NCBI GenBank assembly: GCA_963922205.1
Contig: CAWUHX010000019.1
Span: forward strand, 982,278-1,046,277
DNA length: 64,000 nucleotides
Reading direction: 5' to 3'
Source: Romanomermis culicivorax
Taxonomy: Eukaryota; Nematoda; Enoplea; Mermithida; Mermithidae
Under the pieces are notes generated by a model. That model did not search any database. It worked only from the letters and a program-made list of their open reading frames with translations, and was not told the DNA's origin. How positions within the stretch are numbered: position 1 is the stretch's first letter; every line of letters begins with the position of its first letter. Of this stretch, positions 1 through 12,900 are shown in pieces. The translations under genes were made by a program, and so were the position numbers.

Positions 1-310
1 TGAAATTTTTCAAATTTCGATATTTTTTAAGATTAAATTCTATAATTTTAAATTATGATTTTAGAATTTTTTGTATTTTGAAATTTTTTAAATTCGTTCA
101 TTTTAAGTTTTGAATTTGTTCATTTTAAATTTTAAATTTTGAAATTTCTCAATTATAAATTGTAGAATTTTTTGATTATAAATTTTAAATTTAAAATTTT
201 TCAAATTTGTTCATTCTAAATTTTGAAAATTTTCAATTGTAGATTCTAAAATTTTAAAAAATTTTTAATTTCATAATTTTCTCATTCTAAATTAAAAATT
301 TTTTTTAATT
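1..310. repeat. AT-rich low-complexity tract
   Basis: Almost pure A/T sequence made of degenerate AAATTTT/TTTGAAATTT words with no coding frame. It resembles decayed AT satellite or simple-sequence DNA. No regular period could be fixed by eye. Confidence 0.6.
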
Positions 311-353
311 AATGAACAAATTACATCCATGCAACGTTTGCATCATTGTGTAG

Positions 354-562
354 CATACCTGTAAGACATCCGACCAGTTGGGGGGGGGGGGTAAATCCGA
401 AATTTGGGGGGGGGGTAGAAAAAGTAGAAATTTTTCCCAAAAAGGCCAAAAAAACAAACATTTTTGCAAATTTTTTTAATTTTTTCCAAACTGGGGGGAG
501 GGGGGTTGGGTGATGTTGGGTACATAGTTGGCCAAGTTGGGGGGGCCCCAAGTACAGGTATG
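354..562 (+). mobile_element. Family A MITE (hAT-like), copy A1
   Basis: A short non-autonomous DNA element that starts CATACCTGTAAGA and ends AAGTACAGGTATG, so the two ends are inverted repeats. It is flanked by a perfect 8-bp duplication, TTGTGTAG (346-353 and 563-570), the target-site size of hAT elements. The body carries four long G runs and an AT-rich centre. It has no real ORF: the proline-rich reading frames across it are translations of C/G runs. Confidence 0.85.
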
Positions 563-696
563 TTGTGTAGACACTCGCGAACGTTATGAAAATTTACCCA
601 AATGTTTGATTTGTAACTTAAACCTTCAGATCTGCCTGCACGTTTTAAAATTTATCTCACAGCTTTCAATATTCACACATTTACTGTAACTACGGA

Positions 697-1125
697 AAAA
701 CTCGAGTCCATTTAGCCGTTTTGCGTGTTTTTGACTAGGTGGACTCGAGTCCATCTAGCCATTATATTATACCTGTAAGACCTCCGACCAGTTGGGGGGG
801 GGGGGTAAATCCGAAATTTGGGGGGGGGGGTAGAAAAAAGTCGAAATTTTTCCCAAAAAAGGTCAAAACACACACTTTTTTGCAAATTTTTTAAATTTTT
901 TCCAAACTGGGGGGGGGGGGGTTGGGGGGTAAATGATTTTGGGTACAGGGTTGGCCAAGTTGGGGGTCCCCCCCAAGTACAGGTATGCATTATATGGGTT
1001 AGGGTTCTGACTAGATGGATTCGGGTCTACCTAGCCATTTTGAGGGTTTTGGCTAGATGGACTCAAGTCCATTCAGCCATTTTGTGGGTTTTGGCTAGAT
1101 GGACTCAAGTCTATCTAGCCACTGC
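697..1125. repeat. Palindromic minisatellite (GGACTCGAGTCC unit), interrupted by A2
   Basis: Repeated units of about 50 bp, each centred on a palindrome of the form TAGATGGACTCGAGTCCATC and separated by spacers like CCATTTTGTGGGTTTT. About two units lie at 697-760 and three at 1007-1125. Copy A2 sits between them, so the array was split by that insertion. The same unit recurs at 16655-16805. Confidence 0.7.
768..987 (+). mobile_element. Family A MITE, copy A2
   Basis: Same family as A1, beginning TATACCTGTAAGACC (first base changed) and ending AAGTACAGGTATG. A perfect 8-bp duplication CATTATAT flanks it (760-767 and 988-995). It carries three runs of ten or more G and lies inside the palindromic minisatellite. 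Confidence 0.85.
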
Positions 1126-1130
1126 CGTTA

Positions 1131-1340
1131 TGTTATGTGAGATAATAAACCATGATGTAGACAAAAAATTGAATGATTACCGCACTATTACACATTCTCA
1201 GACCCGGTCCAGCCACAATTGGAAGTTAAAAACAGGTATCCCAACAACTGATATTAAGAAATACTTCTTTACGGATAGAGTTATTCCTATCTGGAATACA
1301 CTTCCTGAATCGATAATAACATCTAGAAATAGTAAAATTT
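1131..1340 (+). pseudogene. LINE reverse-transcriptase C-terminal remnant
   Basis: One frame reads a segment typical of the C-terminal end of CR1/Jockey-type LINE reverse transcriptases. There is a basic TRSSHNWKLK-like stretch, then KYFFTDRVIPIWNTLPESI, matching the usual F-x-N/D-R-V-x-x-x-W-N-x-L-P motif. The catalytic RT domain is absent upstream, where copy A2 and the minisatellite lie, so this is a 5'-truncated relic of about 70 codons. Assignment to the LINE class is reasonable; the exact clade is not determinable. Confidence 0.65.
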
Positions 1341-1953
1341 TATCTATCGTTTATACCATAAATAAATATTTTTTAATTATTACATATAAAATGGTAGCGC
1401 GGACAGAGAAAATGACAAAATTTGAACGACCGGTTCAAATTCTACCTGCAGGGTCACAACAGGGCGAGCATGGTCGAAGCTTTGAAGATGGAGACGCAGT
1501 GTTACCAACTTCTGCCCTCAAAATCCCCCAAAAAAACCCAATTTTGGGAAAAAACCCCAAAATTTTCAAAACGTATATGTATGGACCCCAAAATTTTCAA
1601 AACGTATATATATATATATGTTTCTTGCAGAATTGTATATCTGGATTCCAGATATACAATTCTGCAAGAATTGAATTTTGGGTCGCTTCTGTTTCGGAAA
1701 ATCATCTGACTCAGATTGGTTGCTGCTGTCGTCAATATGAATAGGACTATGAGCACTATCTTCGTCCGACATTATGTTATTATTAATCTTAAAACAAAAA
1801 GCATAATATTATCAATTATACTCTTTTTCTGCGATGCGACATCATTTTCTTAATAGACATAATGTATGAGCCTAAAATGTTTTTCCTAATTTTCAAATAA
1901 TTCTTAATTCCCTGAAAAACGTCGGAATACTCGATAAACTCTCGATAATTAGG

Positions 1954-3315
1954 CAGGGTTGGCATGGCTTTGGTTTTTGGTTTTTTAAAAAACCCAAAAA
2001 ATTGGAAAATCTCTGGTTTTTTGGTTTTTTTTTGGTTTTTTTCCAAAATCATTGGGAAAGTGTTTTTTCACATTAGTCGATCTTCTAGGCATGTATTGAT
2101 GTCTATCTAAATCAACAAAACAATTAATTGAGTTGAATTGACTTCACTACAAAGTAGAAGAAAGTCGTATTTTTATGATACATTTCGTACTCAAAAGATG
2201 TAATATAAATCAATCGATATCCTTTGTATCCATCTTGCAACCACACATTTAGTACATGAGTCAACTTTGCTATAATTTGCTCACAAAAAAGTAGACACTA
2301 AATCTTTTGTGGAGTGTACTCCGACCATACGGGGTGACATCCATTGATCCATATCATCATCAAAATGTTATAAAACATGATTGAGTTTAATAACTGATTT
2401 TATTGTTACGGTAAGCTTTTTAATTTTCTTAGCTCGAAATTTAAAAATATAAATGAGACAACAATAATGAAATTTTATACAGATCAGTTAAGCATACTGT
2501 AGGTTAGCAAAGAGAAGAGCTTTTGAGTGGCTCATTTTTATGTGACTTGATGTCGCTACTAAGTAGAAAAAATCGTGCAAAAATATGTATATCTATCATG
2601 CAAGCGAGAATAGCATATATAATAAGACCATTTGCTGTAGTTATAGCTCGCAGACAGGTTTGAAAAGAAAAAAATTTAGAAACATCTGAAATGTCTATGT
2701 GTGACCTTCAACTGCAGTTTGTAATATTAATAACATATGTAATAATCTATCGATTTAAAACCCTCTTATCGAAAACGGTATAGTGTCATTTCAACTTTTC
2801 TGTGCATATGTATATATGTGATGCATTGATACAATTCTGTAGTTGATCTCTTTCGATTTTTGATTACTTACATTGTGTATTGTATATTTCTCTTTATTTG
2901 TAATTTTTCTTCTTTTCCTTTGAATTTGCCCTTTACATATCGCATGCTCTGTTCCATTTTTACTTTTCTTGTGTTCTTCACTAATGGTTCCTTTCTTATG
3001 TGCCCACTATTACTGTATTTCTATTGCTAAATAGGGATTTCTTATAAGCATAAAATAATGACACTTCTGATAAGATTAATACTTCTAGCTGCCATTTTAC
3101 GGCTCCCCAACTAGTCTTAGATGATACAGGGAGCTTCCAGCAGTTTTTTACATAGTTATTTTGATGTACCAAACATTCTAGAGAATTAAACCAGAAAAAA
3201 ACTATTAAAAAACCATAGAAAAACCAAAAAAACCATTAAAAAACCATTAAAAAACCACTAAAAACCAAAAAACCAAAAAGTCGAAATTTCAAAAGTTTGG
3301 TTTTTGCCAACCCTG
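1954..3315 (+). mobile_element. hAT-like element B, copy B1 (nested in I)
   Basis: Starts CAGGGTTGGCATGG and ends TTTGCCAACCCTG, with long GGTTTTTT-type subterminal tracts. A perfect 8-bp duplication TAATTAGG flanks it (1946-1953 and 3316-3323). The 1.36 kb body matches B2 at 60586-63023 in the opposite orientation. No intact transposase frame was seen in it. Confidence 0.88.
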
Positions 3316-3329
3316 TAATTAGGAAAGAG

Positions 3330-3536
3330 CATACCTGTACTTGGGGGGGGGGGTTGGGGGGACCCCCCCCCCCAACTTGGCCAACCCTGTACCCAAAATC
3401 ATTCCCCCCCCCCCAGTTTGGAAAAAATTAAAAAAATTTTCAAGAAAGTGTATCTTTTTCGGCCTTTTTTGGGAAAAATTTCGACTTTTTCCTACCCCCC
3501 CCCCCCCCCCAACTGGTCGGAGGTCTTACAGGTATG
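3330..3536 (-). mobile_element. Family A MITE, copy A3 (nested in I)
   Basis: Reverse-oriented copy starting CATACCTGTACTTGG and ending GGTCTTACAGGTATG. The flanking 8-mers GGAAAGAG (3322-3329) and TGAAAGAG (3537-3544) differ at one base. It lies only 14 bp from the end of B1 within element I. Confidence 0.8.
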
Positions 3537-3829
3537 TGAAAGAGTCCGAAAAATCTTCATAGTTGCAAAAAAATATTAGACTAAAAAAGGAGAAAAAGCA
3601 CTAAAGAAAAACGGTGATGATGAATGAATAATGATACTTTGTAAAAAATACAGTATTCTACTTTAAAAAGTAATTACTACTTGCTGAACAGAATCCCAAA
3701 AAAAACCCCGAATTTAAAAAAAACCCGAAGAAAACCCCACACTATGTAAAACCCCAAAAAAACCTCAAATTGAAAAGAAAACCCTAAATTTTGGGGAAAA
3801 ACCCCGCAGTTGGCAACACTGTGGAGACG

Positions 3830-4789
3830 GCGGCGAGAGAAATCGAATTTTTTGAAAACAGTAATCAGATTTTCCGTTAGTAGATTTTATATACATGCGC
3901 GTACCTGTCGCTTACTTTCCGATGGCCGACACAACGAAAACCTGAAAATTTGCATGACAGATGCCAATTGGGCAGAAGCGACCAAAAGTGACTTTTTTAC
4001 ACCTTTTCAAGTTTTATTTTCTTCCGGGCAGTCATTTCCTGTTATTTTTAATAGTAAAATATTTTTGTGTGGGCGATGGGCAATAATATGACTGAACTTC
4101 ATGTCTAATGTGTTGTTTGACCTGTAAGCTCATTATCATATCGTGTTTTTGTTAGCACTGCTTATTTGTGAAATTTGCATGCTTGTTCTGCTTCGTTTGG
4201 CTTGCTAACTAATTAGCACTGCTTATTTTGTCATCAGATTCGCATATAACTATTTTCAGACTTTTGTGTATATTATGCAAATTTTCAGACCGTGTTGGAA
4301 ATATTACCCTTTAATGTCCATATTTATTTATTTATTGCGATTTATTGTCGATATTTTTTATTTTTTGTATTCGTTTTTATTTTAATGATTATTTTGCAGT
4401 GATGGCGAGGAAGGAAACCCCGAAAATGCAGGTATTTTTTAGCATTTATGTGCAAATTTGACCCTTGTTGTTGAAAAACAGGTCATAGCAGCGTGTCTAA
4501 TCCTACTGCGTCACTCAAGTCACATTAGGTGGTTGAGGAATTTCATACATGTAGCCAGGATGAGATCACACTATCACAGTAGTCAATTAGGGCTGTGTGC
4601 CTTCATAAAAGATGCAGCCGGGTAGAATTTTGAAAATGAAAGGACGAATATACAACCATTGAAACATTTTTTGCCTTTTTGACCAAAAAGTGTCACTTTT
4701 TCCCAAAAAACCGTGTTTTGTCTTCAAACAAGTCCAGGAGTGGGTAAGTGCAGAGGACATGTAGAGTCTGTGCGTGTTTAGGGTAATGT
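3830..4789. other. No gene recognised
   Basis: AT-rich sequence downstream of element I. Short frames exist but show no recognisable domain, splice structure or composition bias. Nothing in it can be supported as a feature. Confidence 0.4.
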
Positions 4790-5540
4790 AAGGGTCAAGT
4801 GTTGTTGGGGTCAAATGGGATTTGGGGTATCCTGTCCATGTTGCTGAGGTCATGTAAGGGTCAAATTGGATTGGGATACACTGTCCATTTTGGTGAGGTT
4901 ACGTAAGGGTCGAACGGGATTGGGGTACCCTGTCCATTATGTTGAGATCATGTATGGGTGAAATGGGATTGGGGTACACTGTCCAGGTTGGTGAGGTCAC
5001 ATATGGGTTAAATGGGATTGGGATACCCTGCCTATTATGTTGAGGTCAGGTATGGGTCAAATGGGATTGGGATACACTGTCCAGGTTGGTAAGTTCACAT
5101 ATGGGTCAAATGGGTCTGGGATACATGGAAGGGTTAAATGAGGTTTGGGTACTCTGCCCATGTTGGTGAGGTCGCGTGAGGGTCAAATGGGATTGGGATA
5201 CATAATAATTCATATGTTTGGTGTCACGTAAGGGTCAAATGGGATTGGGATACATGGTCCACATGTTTGGTGTTACATAAGGGTCAAATGAGGTTTGGGT
5301 ACCCTATCCATCTTGGTGAGGTCACATAAGGGTCAAATGGGATTGAGATACATGGTTCACATGTGTGGTGTCATGTAAGGGTCCAATGGGGTTTGGGTAC
5401 CTTGTCCATGTTGGTGAGGTCATGTAAGGGTCAAATGGGATTGGAGTACCTTATCCATGGTGTTGAAGTCACATAAGGGTCAAATGGGATTGGTGTACCC
5501 TGCCCATTATGTTGAGGTCACGTAAGGGTCAAATGAGGTT
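4790..5540. repeat. 49-bp minisatellite
   Basis: About 15 degenerate tandem copies of a unit close to 49 bp, each holding AAGGGTCAAATGGGATTGGG followed by TACCCTGTCCATGTTGGTGA-like sequence and GGTCACGT. Some copies are offset by small indels. It lies 400 bp upstream of the Merlin relic; whether it belongs to that element cannot be judged. Confidence 0.85.
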
Positions 5541-5944
5541 GCAACCTGCTGTGGTCACATGATGAGGCCAGATAGGCCATTGTCTTTATATTACACTTAG
5601 ACTGAGGCATGTGGCTTTGTAAGCGGCCTGTCAGTGGTGTTGCATGTCACTTTGACATATGCCTGTTGCTACATGTCACTATTGGTGGCTGAAGGCCGCC
5701 AGATAGTAATCTTCTGATTTTCATTGTGTTCTAGACAACTACACTGCTTACACTGTTCGATATTTGTGATATTTCAGCAGAAAAGACGAAGTTGGTCAAA
5801 TGAAATCTTATTCAAGGTGAAATGGAGTGGGTTGATATGTGCAAAGTTGTTTATTTTATTTATTCTGTGACCTTGTGCATTGTGTTTTACTTTTTGGCTT
5901 GTTTACTGTAGATGTGATACTTTTTTGATTAGCCTTTTTTGAAG

Positions 5945-6870
5945 ATGGCTTATTGTCGCGGCATTATGGAATTGGGCAATGATCCTAGTGCTGCAGATGG
6001 CTACATTTGGTGCTGCCAAAATTACATCAGTGTGCGTAAACAAAAATGTAAAAGATGTGGCAAACTGTTGAGCTACCGTTATAAGAGCTTTTTTGCATGA
6101 AGCCTCCTATCCATTAGACAAGTATGTACTGTAGCTATCTGTCAATGAAGCTATACCTGGACGTGTGTATTTTTATTGATTCTTGGCTTGGCCCATTTGT
6201 ATGTCCACAATAGCCTGTTGTTGAACATCAAATGGAAATTGAGGATAGAGACCAACAAAACGGTTGTTGATTGGGCAAGCTTCTGTCAGAAAGTTTTCCT
6301 CAACACCATGATTGATAATACTGAACAAGTGGGTGGCCACGGTGTCACAGTTGAAGATGAAGAGAGCAAGTTTGGAAGCCGAAAACATCATCATGGCTGT
6401 CATGTTGAAGGCCAATGGGTATTTGGCGATTATGAAAGAGGTACTGCCAGTGTTTTTATGGTCGTCTTCAAAGACCCAACAGCTGAAACATTAATACCGA
6501 TCATCAAGACATAGATAAAGAAGGGCACCACGATTTTGAGTGATTGCTGGAAAGCCTATGATTGTTTACCAGCGCATGGCTACAAGCATGCCAATGTTTA
6601 TCACTCCCACATTTTCAAAGATCCAGTGACATTGGTGCATACTAACTCGATAGAAAGCTGTTGGCGAGCTGCCAAAGCTGTATTCACAAACGACAGCTGA
6701 AGACATGCGCACATACCTGGAAATTTGGTGAAGTGAGATATGCCTCAGTCATTTTGAGAAACAATGTGTTCATTTTTTCTTATTTTTCAGATACATGTTC
6801 CAGAAACATTGTAGGTGGCATAAGTTGGACCCTATGATCGAATTTTACCATTGGTGGGAAATTGGTATAA
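5945..6870 (+). pseudogene. Merlin (ISXO2/IS1595-like) transposase pseudogene
   Basis: A decayed DDE transposase of the Merlin superfamily, which moves by cut-and-paste. The 5' part (5945-6100) reads an N-terminal zinc-ribbon-like region ending KSFFA. The middle frame (about 6212-6511) has KTVVDWASFCQKV, then SKFGSRKHHHGCHVEGQWVF, then DPTAETLIPIIK, a very characteristic Merlin run. After an in-frame TAG at 6512-6514, where a Trp is usual, the same frame continues with GTTILSDCWKAYDCL and HTNSIESCW, holding the second D and the E. The first catalytic D position reads VEDEESKF where the family has VEIDESKF, so that residue is probably lost. A tail matching RYMFQKHC...LDP follows an apparent intron or gap near 6715-6790. 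Stops and frame breaks make it inactive. Confidence 0.8.
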
Positions 6871-6989
6871 TCCAATGCAGCTGGACCACAATGATGATGA
6901 AATTGATGAAAAAGGGCTTGTTGTCGAAGAAGAGGATGATTTGTAGCGTGAGATGTGAGTTTTGTCGCTTTTTGAACATATTACAATAG

Positions 6990-9900
6990 GATTGTGCATT
7001 TTTGTGGGATATGTAGTCTACTGTATGCAGCTGTGCTGCACGTATACCTACTCCCTTTGTGCACATCTCAGGCTACTTCGACCAATATTTTTGGAACACT
7101 TTTAAACAAATATGTAAATTTTTACATTTTCCTAAATATGTGAATTTTTCGGCCTATGCTGTCTTTCCATTCTTTGAAAACACTCCTATTCAACTATGTT
7201 GCAAAGTGTTTAACATTTTAAAAAAATATGTAAATTTCTGACTTTGCCTAAAAATGCCATTTTTTAAACTCAAAATCTTTTCCGAACTTTGAAAATGTGC
7301 TGGTTGGCTTTCTCAATTGTCAAACCACTTGAAAAAGCCTAATTTGAGCAGATTTGAGAGTTTCAGCTAAAATATACTCATTCCAAATTTTTTGCTTTAA
7401 ATTGGATAAGTTCCATTCCGGTCAACTGGAAGATCTATATGCCTTTTTGACCATGCACAGCATATTTGTCGTACAGCATATTTATTCCATATTTAATTAA
7501 CTTATTTGTTCATTTTTATTGTATTCTCCTAATATTGCTTAGTGCCATTGCGAATAAAATCATCATCATCCACCCTGTTTGCAAGACCAGAAAATCAGAT
7601 AGAAATCAAAGATTTAGAATAAATTCGAGTGAAGCAGCAAAAAATCATTTCAATTTTGAGCTAAAAAACAGCAGCCCAAATTAATAAATTGGACAATCAA
7701 CCAAAAATGTGGATTTTAGCCATAAAGACCTTCGGATATTGCCCAGCACTAACTAATCATGGCCAGAATTAAACCTGCTGATTGGTATCATGTTTGTACA
7801 TTTTACATGACACCCTCCAATTTTCAGAGCACAATACAAACTTCGAATAGTACACGAAGTATGGACATGTCGATTAGAATCAGTCAAAAAGCACCGGAGT
7901 AAATTGATTGTTTTCCAGTTAGACTAGAGTTAGGCACTGCGCTGATTATAGCATGAAAGCCTGGTGACAACCATACATGCACAGCATAGAAATTCTGCTG
8001 GGGGCAGCCAGGACAGGGGGCGGAATACAAAATTTTTTTTTGTTCTTGATAATGAAAAGAAAAGCTCAGAAAGTCTGCCAACATCCAAGCAGTATATTAT
8101 TCAACCTATATTAGCCAGATATGTGAAATTATTATAGATAGCACTTTTTAAAGTTTTCATGTTACTTCTTTGAAATCGAGTATGATTTGTTTAGAAAAAT
8201 TGTTAAACGACAGCATCATTTCCATTTTTATGACGACTTTCTCTTCTCTCTTGCTCATTTTCCGTTGTCATCTTCTCAATCATTCCTGGCAAAAGTCAAA
8301 TCTGCTGGGGGTCAAACCCCCCCCCCCCAAACCCCCTCCCTCACGTTCATGTATGGTGACGACATTTTGAGTAAAAAACGTGAAATTTTCGATACACGCT
8401 GTTAAAGTCATCAGTCGCCAAAAGTATCATTGTTTTACGTGAGGAAATTTTAGAAAGAAATGCGCTGTTTCTGAATTTCCCGGTAAAAGCTATAACTTTC
8501 TATTTGGAGCTATCTGTTCTGTTCGGGAATAATACGAACTATTCAACTATCACCTTGATCGACGTGAAAAACGAAAAAGTCTTAATTTTGACCAGTGGGA
8601 TTTTGTCATTCCTGCATTTTCCACTGTTTCAGAATATTTATGAGCTTTTGTGAGGAAGACGACAGAATTTTTCTCGAGCCACATGTAGGATAAAAGAAAA
8701 GTTCGAAGATTTAAATTTGTTCGAAATAACAGCTAAAAACACAAAATCGAGGAATCGCGAGTCTGACGACACACCTTATGAAAAGTAAATTTTGAAGTGC
8801 ACAAACACCCAAAGATGGAATATGTGAATCAGGGCCCACATTGTGAATGAAAACTTATTAAGCGCTAATATCCTATTCAGAAGTGAAAAATCCTAACATT
8901 TTTGTCGGCAACAGTCGACGACTGCACTTCAGAATTGGGCTTAACTATTGGTTACGGGAACAGGGAGATTAGTTTTTTTGTGGTGATCAGTATTTTGTAT
9001 TTGTGTTGTCACATTCTTTTCACATAACATCATGGGATTCCATGTGATTAAAACTCAATCTCTACCATGTGAGCTTATTTTGCTCTCTCTGGCTGATGAT
9101 GTGATGCGCATTCTCAAAAACAACTAAAAAATTACAGACGATATGCGACAACATCAGGCGACAATTTTTTTCTAATCCAGCATAAAATCGATAGGAAAAT
9201 ACAAAATCGCCAGTGTCAAGCTAGAACAATTTTCTATCATGACAATAATATGTTTATTGCATTTGTGCTTTATTGGTTCGCATTTTCACTTTATTTTTGG
9301 TTTGGACGTCGAAAACTTCCATGATATAATGAGTCACACGGGCGACAGCAGTGTCAATGTAACAGTGGAAAATAGTAAGAATATACCACCAGCCTTGTAA
9401 ACATTAAACTGATATCCTGACAATTTTACATCCTGGTCCATTAAAACAGTTTTCCTGGCGAGGAACTTCTCGGGTGTAAATTTTAAATATTTACGCAATA
9501 ACGTATTCGATAATCTGTACGCATGCACGTAATGCTACACTAATCATTTTTGTCCATAGGCCATATTTACACAAAGTTGCATGAATGTGATCATCTTCGG
9601 TAAGTCCGTCTATACTCAATCATCAGAGGAGAAACAGACGAATAAAACGTCATGTCCATTTGAAGCGTTTCATTTCTAATATCCCATTATAGTCTGTCTT
9701 TTTTTATAAAATGTTTCAAAATTTAAAAGAACTAGAATCAGTATATCATCAAAGTCATTCAGACAAGACTTTCACAGCAAAATTTTTCACGTAAAGAATA
9801 GCTGAAGATTAGTCGATTAGGCTCACAAATTTACAGTCCGTTGCGGCACATTGGGTTTATAAAAAAATCGTAATAATATGGAGCGCTTGCTTCCCATGAA

Positions 9901-12900
9901 AATCAGACCATAAATACACACTTCAGAACTTTGATTGACGTTCAAGAACTCACACTACAGATCGAAAATTCCGCGAGATCAGATTGTGTTCCTGTGGGAA
10001 GTTTTTCTAATGTCAACGAGCTTTATCGAATGTGATTTTCGAATTGTCCATAGTTGTTAGTTACAGGTTAACTTTCGATTGTTCAACGCATTTATACAAA
10101 TTTCAGTATAAAAAGGTCCATGACCAAAAATGGGCGCAGTTAAATTACCCAGGTATCTGTGGGCCATCAAATGCACTAAAACACGCATGATTTTGGAATT
10201 TACACCTGGAGAACTTCCCCAGGGAATCTGTCTGTGAAAAAAGACGACATTTTTATGTTAATTTTTAATAATAAATAGTTTTTATTTGGAGTGGAACTTT
10301 GATTTACGTGCCATTTTCTCGCAGGAAGCCGAAGAAATTGGCTCTTCCGGGAAAGAGTTTCACAAGATGTCGAATGCCCGCATAGTCCGGGATACCCATT
10401 CCAGATGACTACAGGATATACCGGTTTGTTTCCTAACAACAGCTTTCATTTAAAAGTAACCCGGAAACAAGGTTATGTCTTGATCAACAAATATTACCCA
10501 CCCAGAAAGTAAGTTCAAATCTCTTCATTTGTTGTGAGAATTTTGATCATGAAATCGACAATTTGCTGTTTACTTTCGTAGTGGATTAGACTGCGTAACT
10601 TTAATAACTCAATATTGAAAAGTGAAAAAATTTAGTAGACCATATTGCCTTTCGCGTCATTTATTAAAAAATTAGGTATCCAGTACTATCTGGTTTTAGC
10701 ATGTATGTTTACCGCGTACAACGGAGAAAACTGAATCAACAGTGAATGTATTATTGTTTGTGATTAATTTACACGAATTTTTATAATCATGAACAAAAAC
10801 ACTTTGCAGGATGCAGTTTTCATCATAGCACCCAAAATTTGTTTGATGAGCCTAATTAAAGTCTATGGATCCCTTTTATGTTCATCAACGATTGGGCTCT
10901 TCAGCAAAGTGTTTTTTCGATTTTTTGGAAAACTGTTAAAAAATAATCTTTGGAAAACTACGAAAAATAAGTGGTTTTGCATTGAGCCAATATTCGAACC
11001 TGGATAAAATTTCGACTTCCCATAATTCTACTACGAAAGCAATAGATCTGAGTCTGAGATGGGTTACTGAGACGTAGGCGCGCATAGATCACTCTATACA
11101 TCAAAATCAGCGTGAACAAACAGAATTCGACATATGCATTAATTTGAACTGCAGCTGATTGCATTGTAATGAATTTTGGAGTAGAGGAAAATGCATGTCA
11201 TTGTAAGAAAGTATAGTCTGTTTTTCTTGAAATGCTTCCAAATAATGAAAGTGGAAAGCAAGTAGTATTTCAGATTTTTGCGATTTTCTGATGAACAATA
11301 TTTCATGTAGTACTGGAAATTTGTGAGCATACTGGCCCTAAGCTTTACCAATTTTTCGAGTGAAAAATTTTGCAGTAAGAACTTTAAGTAAACGATTCTG
11401 GACGGCAGTACTGATTTGTGTCACTTTTCTATTCGGAAGCATTTTATAAAAAACAGTCTATATTATGATCCACACATGTCGGACAAAATATACACAGATG
11501 TACCAAAAAGCGAGCTAACTTCCATTCGAAAAATTTTTATGATTATCGCATCATGATTGTCGCTGCTTTACGGTATGCACCTTGTATCTTTGGATGATCA
11601 TAATATTCAAACGATTAGATATTTAATTCTGTGTTATATTCTAAGGTTCGCGTATGGAACACATCATATTCTTCAATGTTCACAATTCCTATCAAACACG
11701 TCACGTTCAGGCTGCGAGTAAGTTTCGTACAATTTTTAGCCACATCCTGGCTGGTCGGAAGCTCTCTTAAGGTATAGGTGTACCTTAGGTCCCACTACTT
11801 TTTAAGTAGAGTTTCTATAATTCATTCACTTTGAAATGGCAAATGCAGCGAAAACCAAACGTAAGTTCACTTCGACACACAATTTTCACGGAGTGAACAG
11901 CTTCATACTGTAGAAAATCTGTGAATTTCCTTATTACAAAGGGAAGACCAAAATCGAAGAAACTGTCAATTGTTCATACCATTTTTGATCTAGGTGTAGA
12001 ACTGTTTGCGACTGAACGCATTTGACCGGGTTATTGGAAAAAATCATCAGTCGATCTGATTTTCATTGACAGACGAGGTTTTTCTCATGAAAGTAATAAG
12101 CTTACTATTTTTTGTCAATTGAGCCTATACTTTCAAACTTCACTAAAATTTTCCATTTCAAAATAAATCGACTAGGTGGTACTAAAGGTAGGTCCGCTTC
12201 TCGAAACAAGGTTATATTATAATCCACTTTTTTCCAAATGAGCCTCGAAAAGAAGAAATACGCTCCGATTGTTCAGTTCAGACCACAATTTGTGTAAAGG
12301 AAAATGTTCGTTTACAATGCATGATCAATACTTGCTTATGGATTGACTTGAGTTTTCTTCAATTTTAAGACTGATTTTGAAGATGAACGGACAATAGTCT
12401 GTTTTATTTAAATCCCTGTTAATGATGAAAGTGGAAAGCAAAAGTACCGTCTCATATTTTTACGATTTTGTTCTAAACCATGACTGATGAAAATTTACGT
12501 ACTTACTCAACTACCTTAACAATTTTTTGAGTATAAAAAATTGTAGACGGTTACAATTTTTGCAATTTTCCAACTTACAAGCATTTTATTATGAAAATAT
12601 AGAATTTCAGGAAAACGAAACATGATATTTAAAGAAATTCTGCGTGAGGATGAATATCTCGCAACAGTGTATTTTTAAATACGGTTCTTCTGATTGCATT
12701 TTTTGAACTGCTGGTTTTTGATTTTCTGCCAAAATGGAGCAAAACTTTTTTTTACAGCTGCAATGTGATATGTGCTCAGTTGCACAAAATGTCGAATTTG
12801 CAAAGTCGAACCGCATCGAATCAGATTCACTTGAAAGCTAATTTGCATTTTTTCCAATGTTCTAATGAATACGTTGATGACCCATCGTCTTGTATAATGA

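Larger units (their letters stand above)
1497..3821. mobile_element. hAT-like element I, carrying nested B1 and A3
   Basis: The left end reads CAGTGTTACCAACTTCTG and the right end GCAGTTGGCAACACTG, giving CAGTGTTRCCAAC terminal inverted repeats typical of hAT. A perfect 8-bp duplication TGGAGACG flanks it (1489-1496 and 3822-3829). Without the nested B1 and A3 it is about 740 bp, containing AAAACCCC-type runs and no transposase, so it is non-autonomous. Confidence 0.85.

Noticed and set aside
321..990. Proline- and glycine-rich ORFs over family A copies (here and at 3341, 17459, 60358, 63194)
   Set aside because: They are translations of long G or C runs in MITEs, occur on both strands, and change frame between copies.
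4790..5540. Tandem array considered as a CRISPR-like or coding repeat
   Set aside because: Repeats are contiguous 49-bp units without unique spacers, degenerate, and without a sustained reading frame: a minisatellite.
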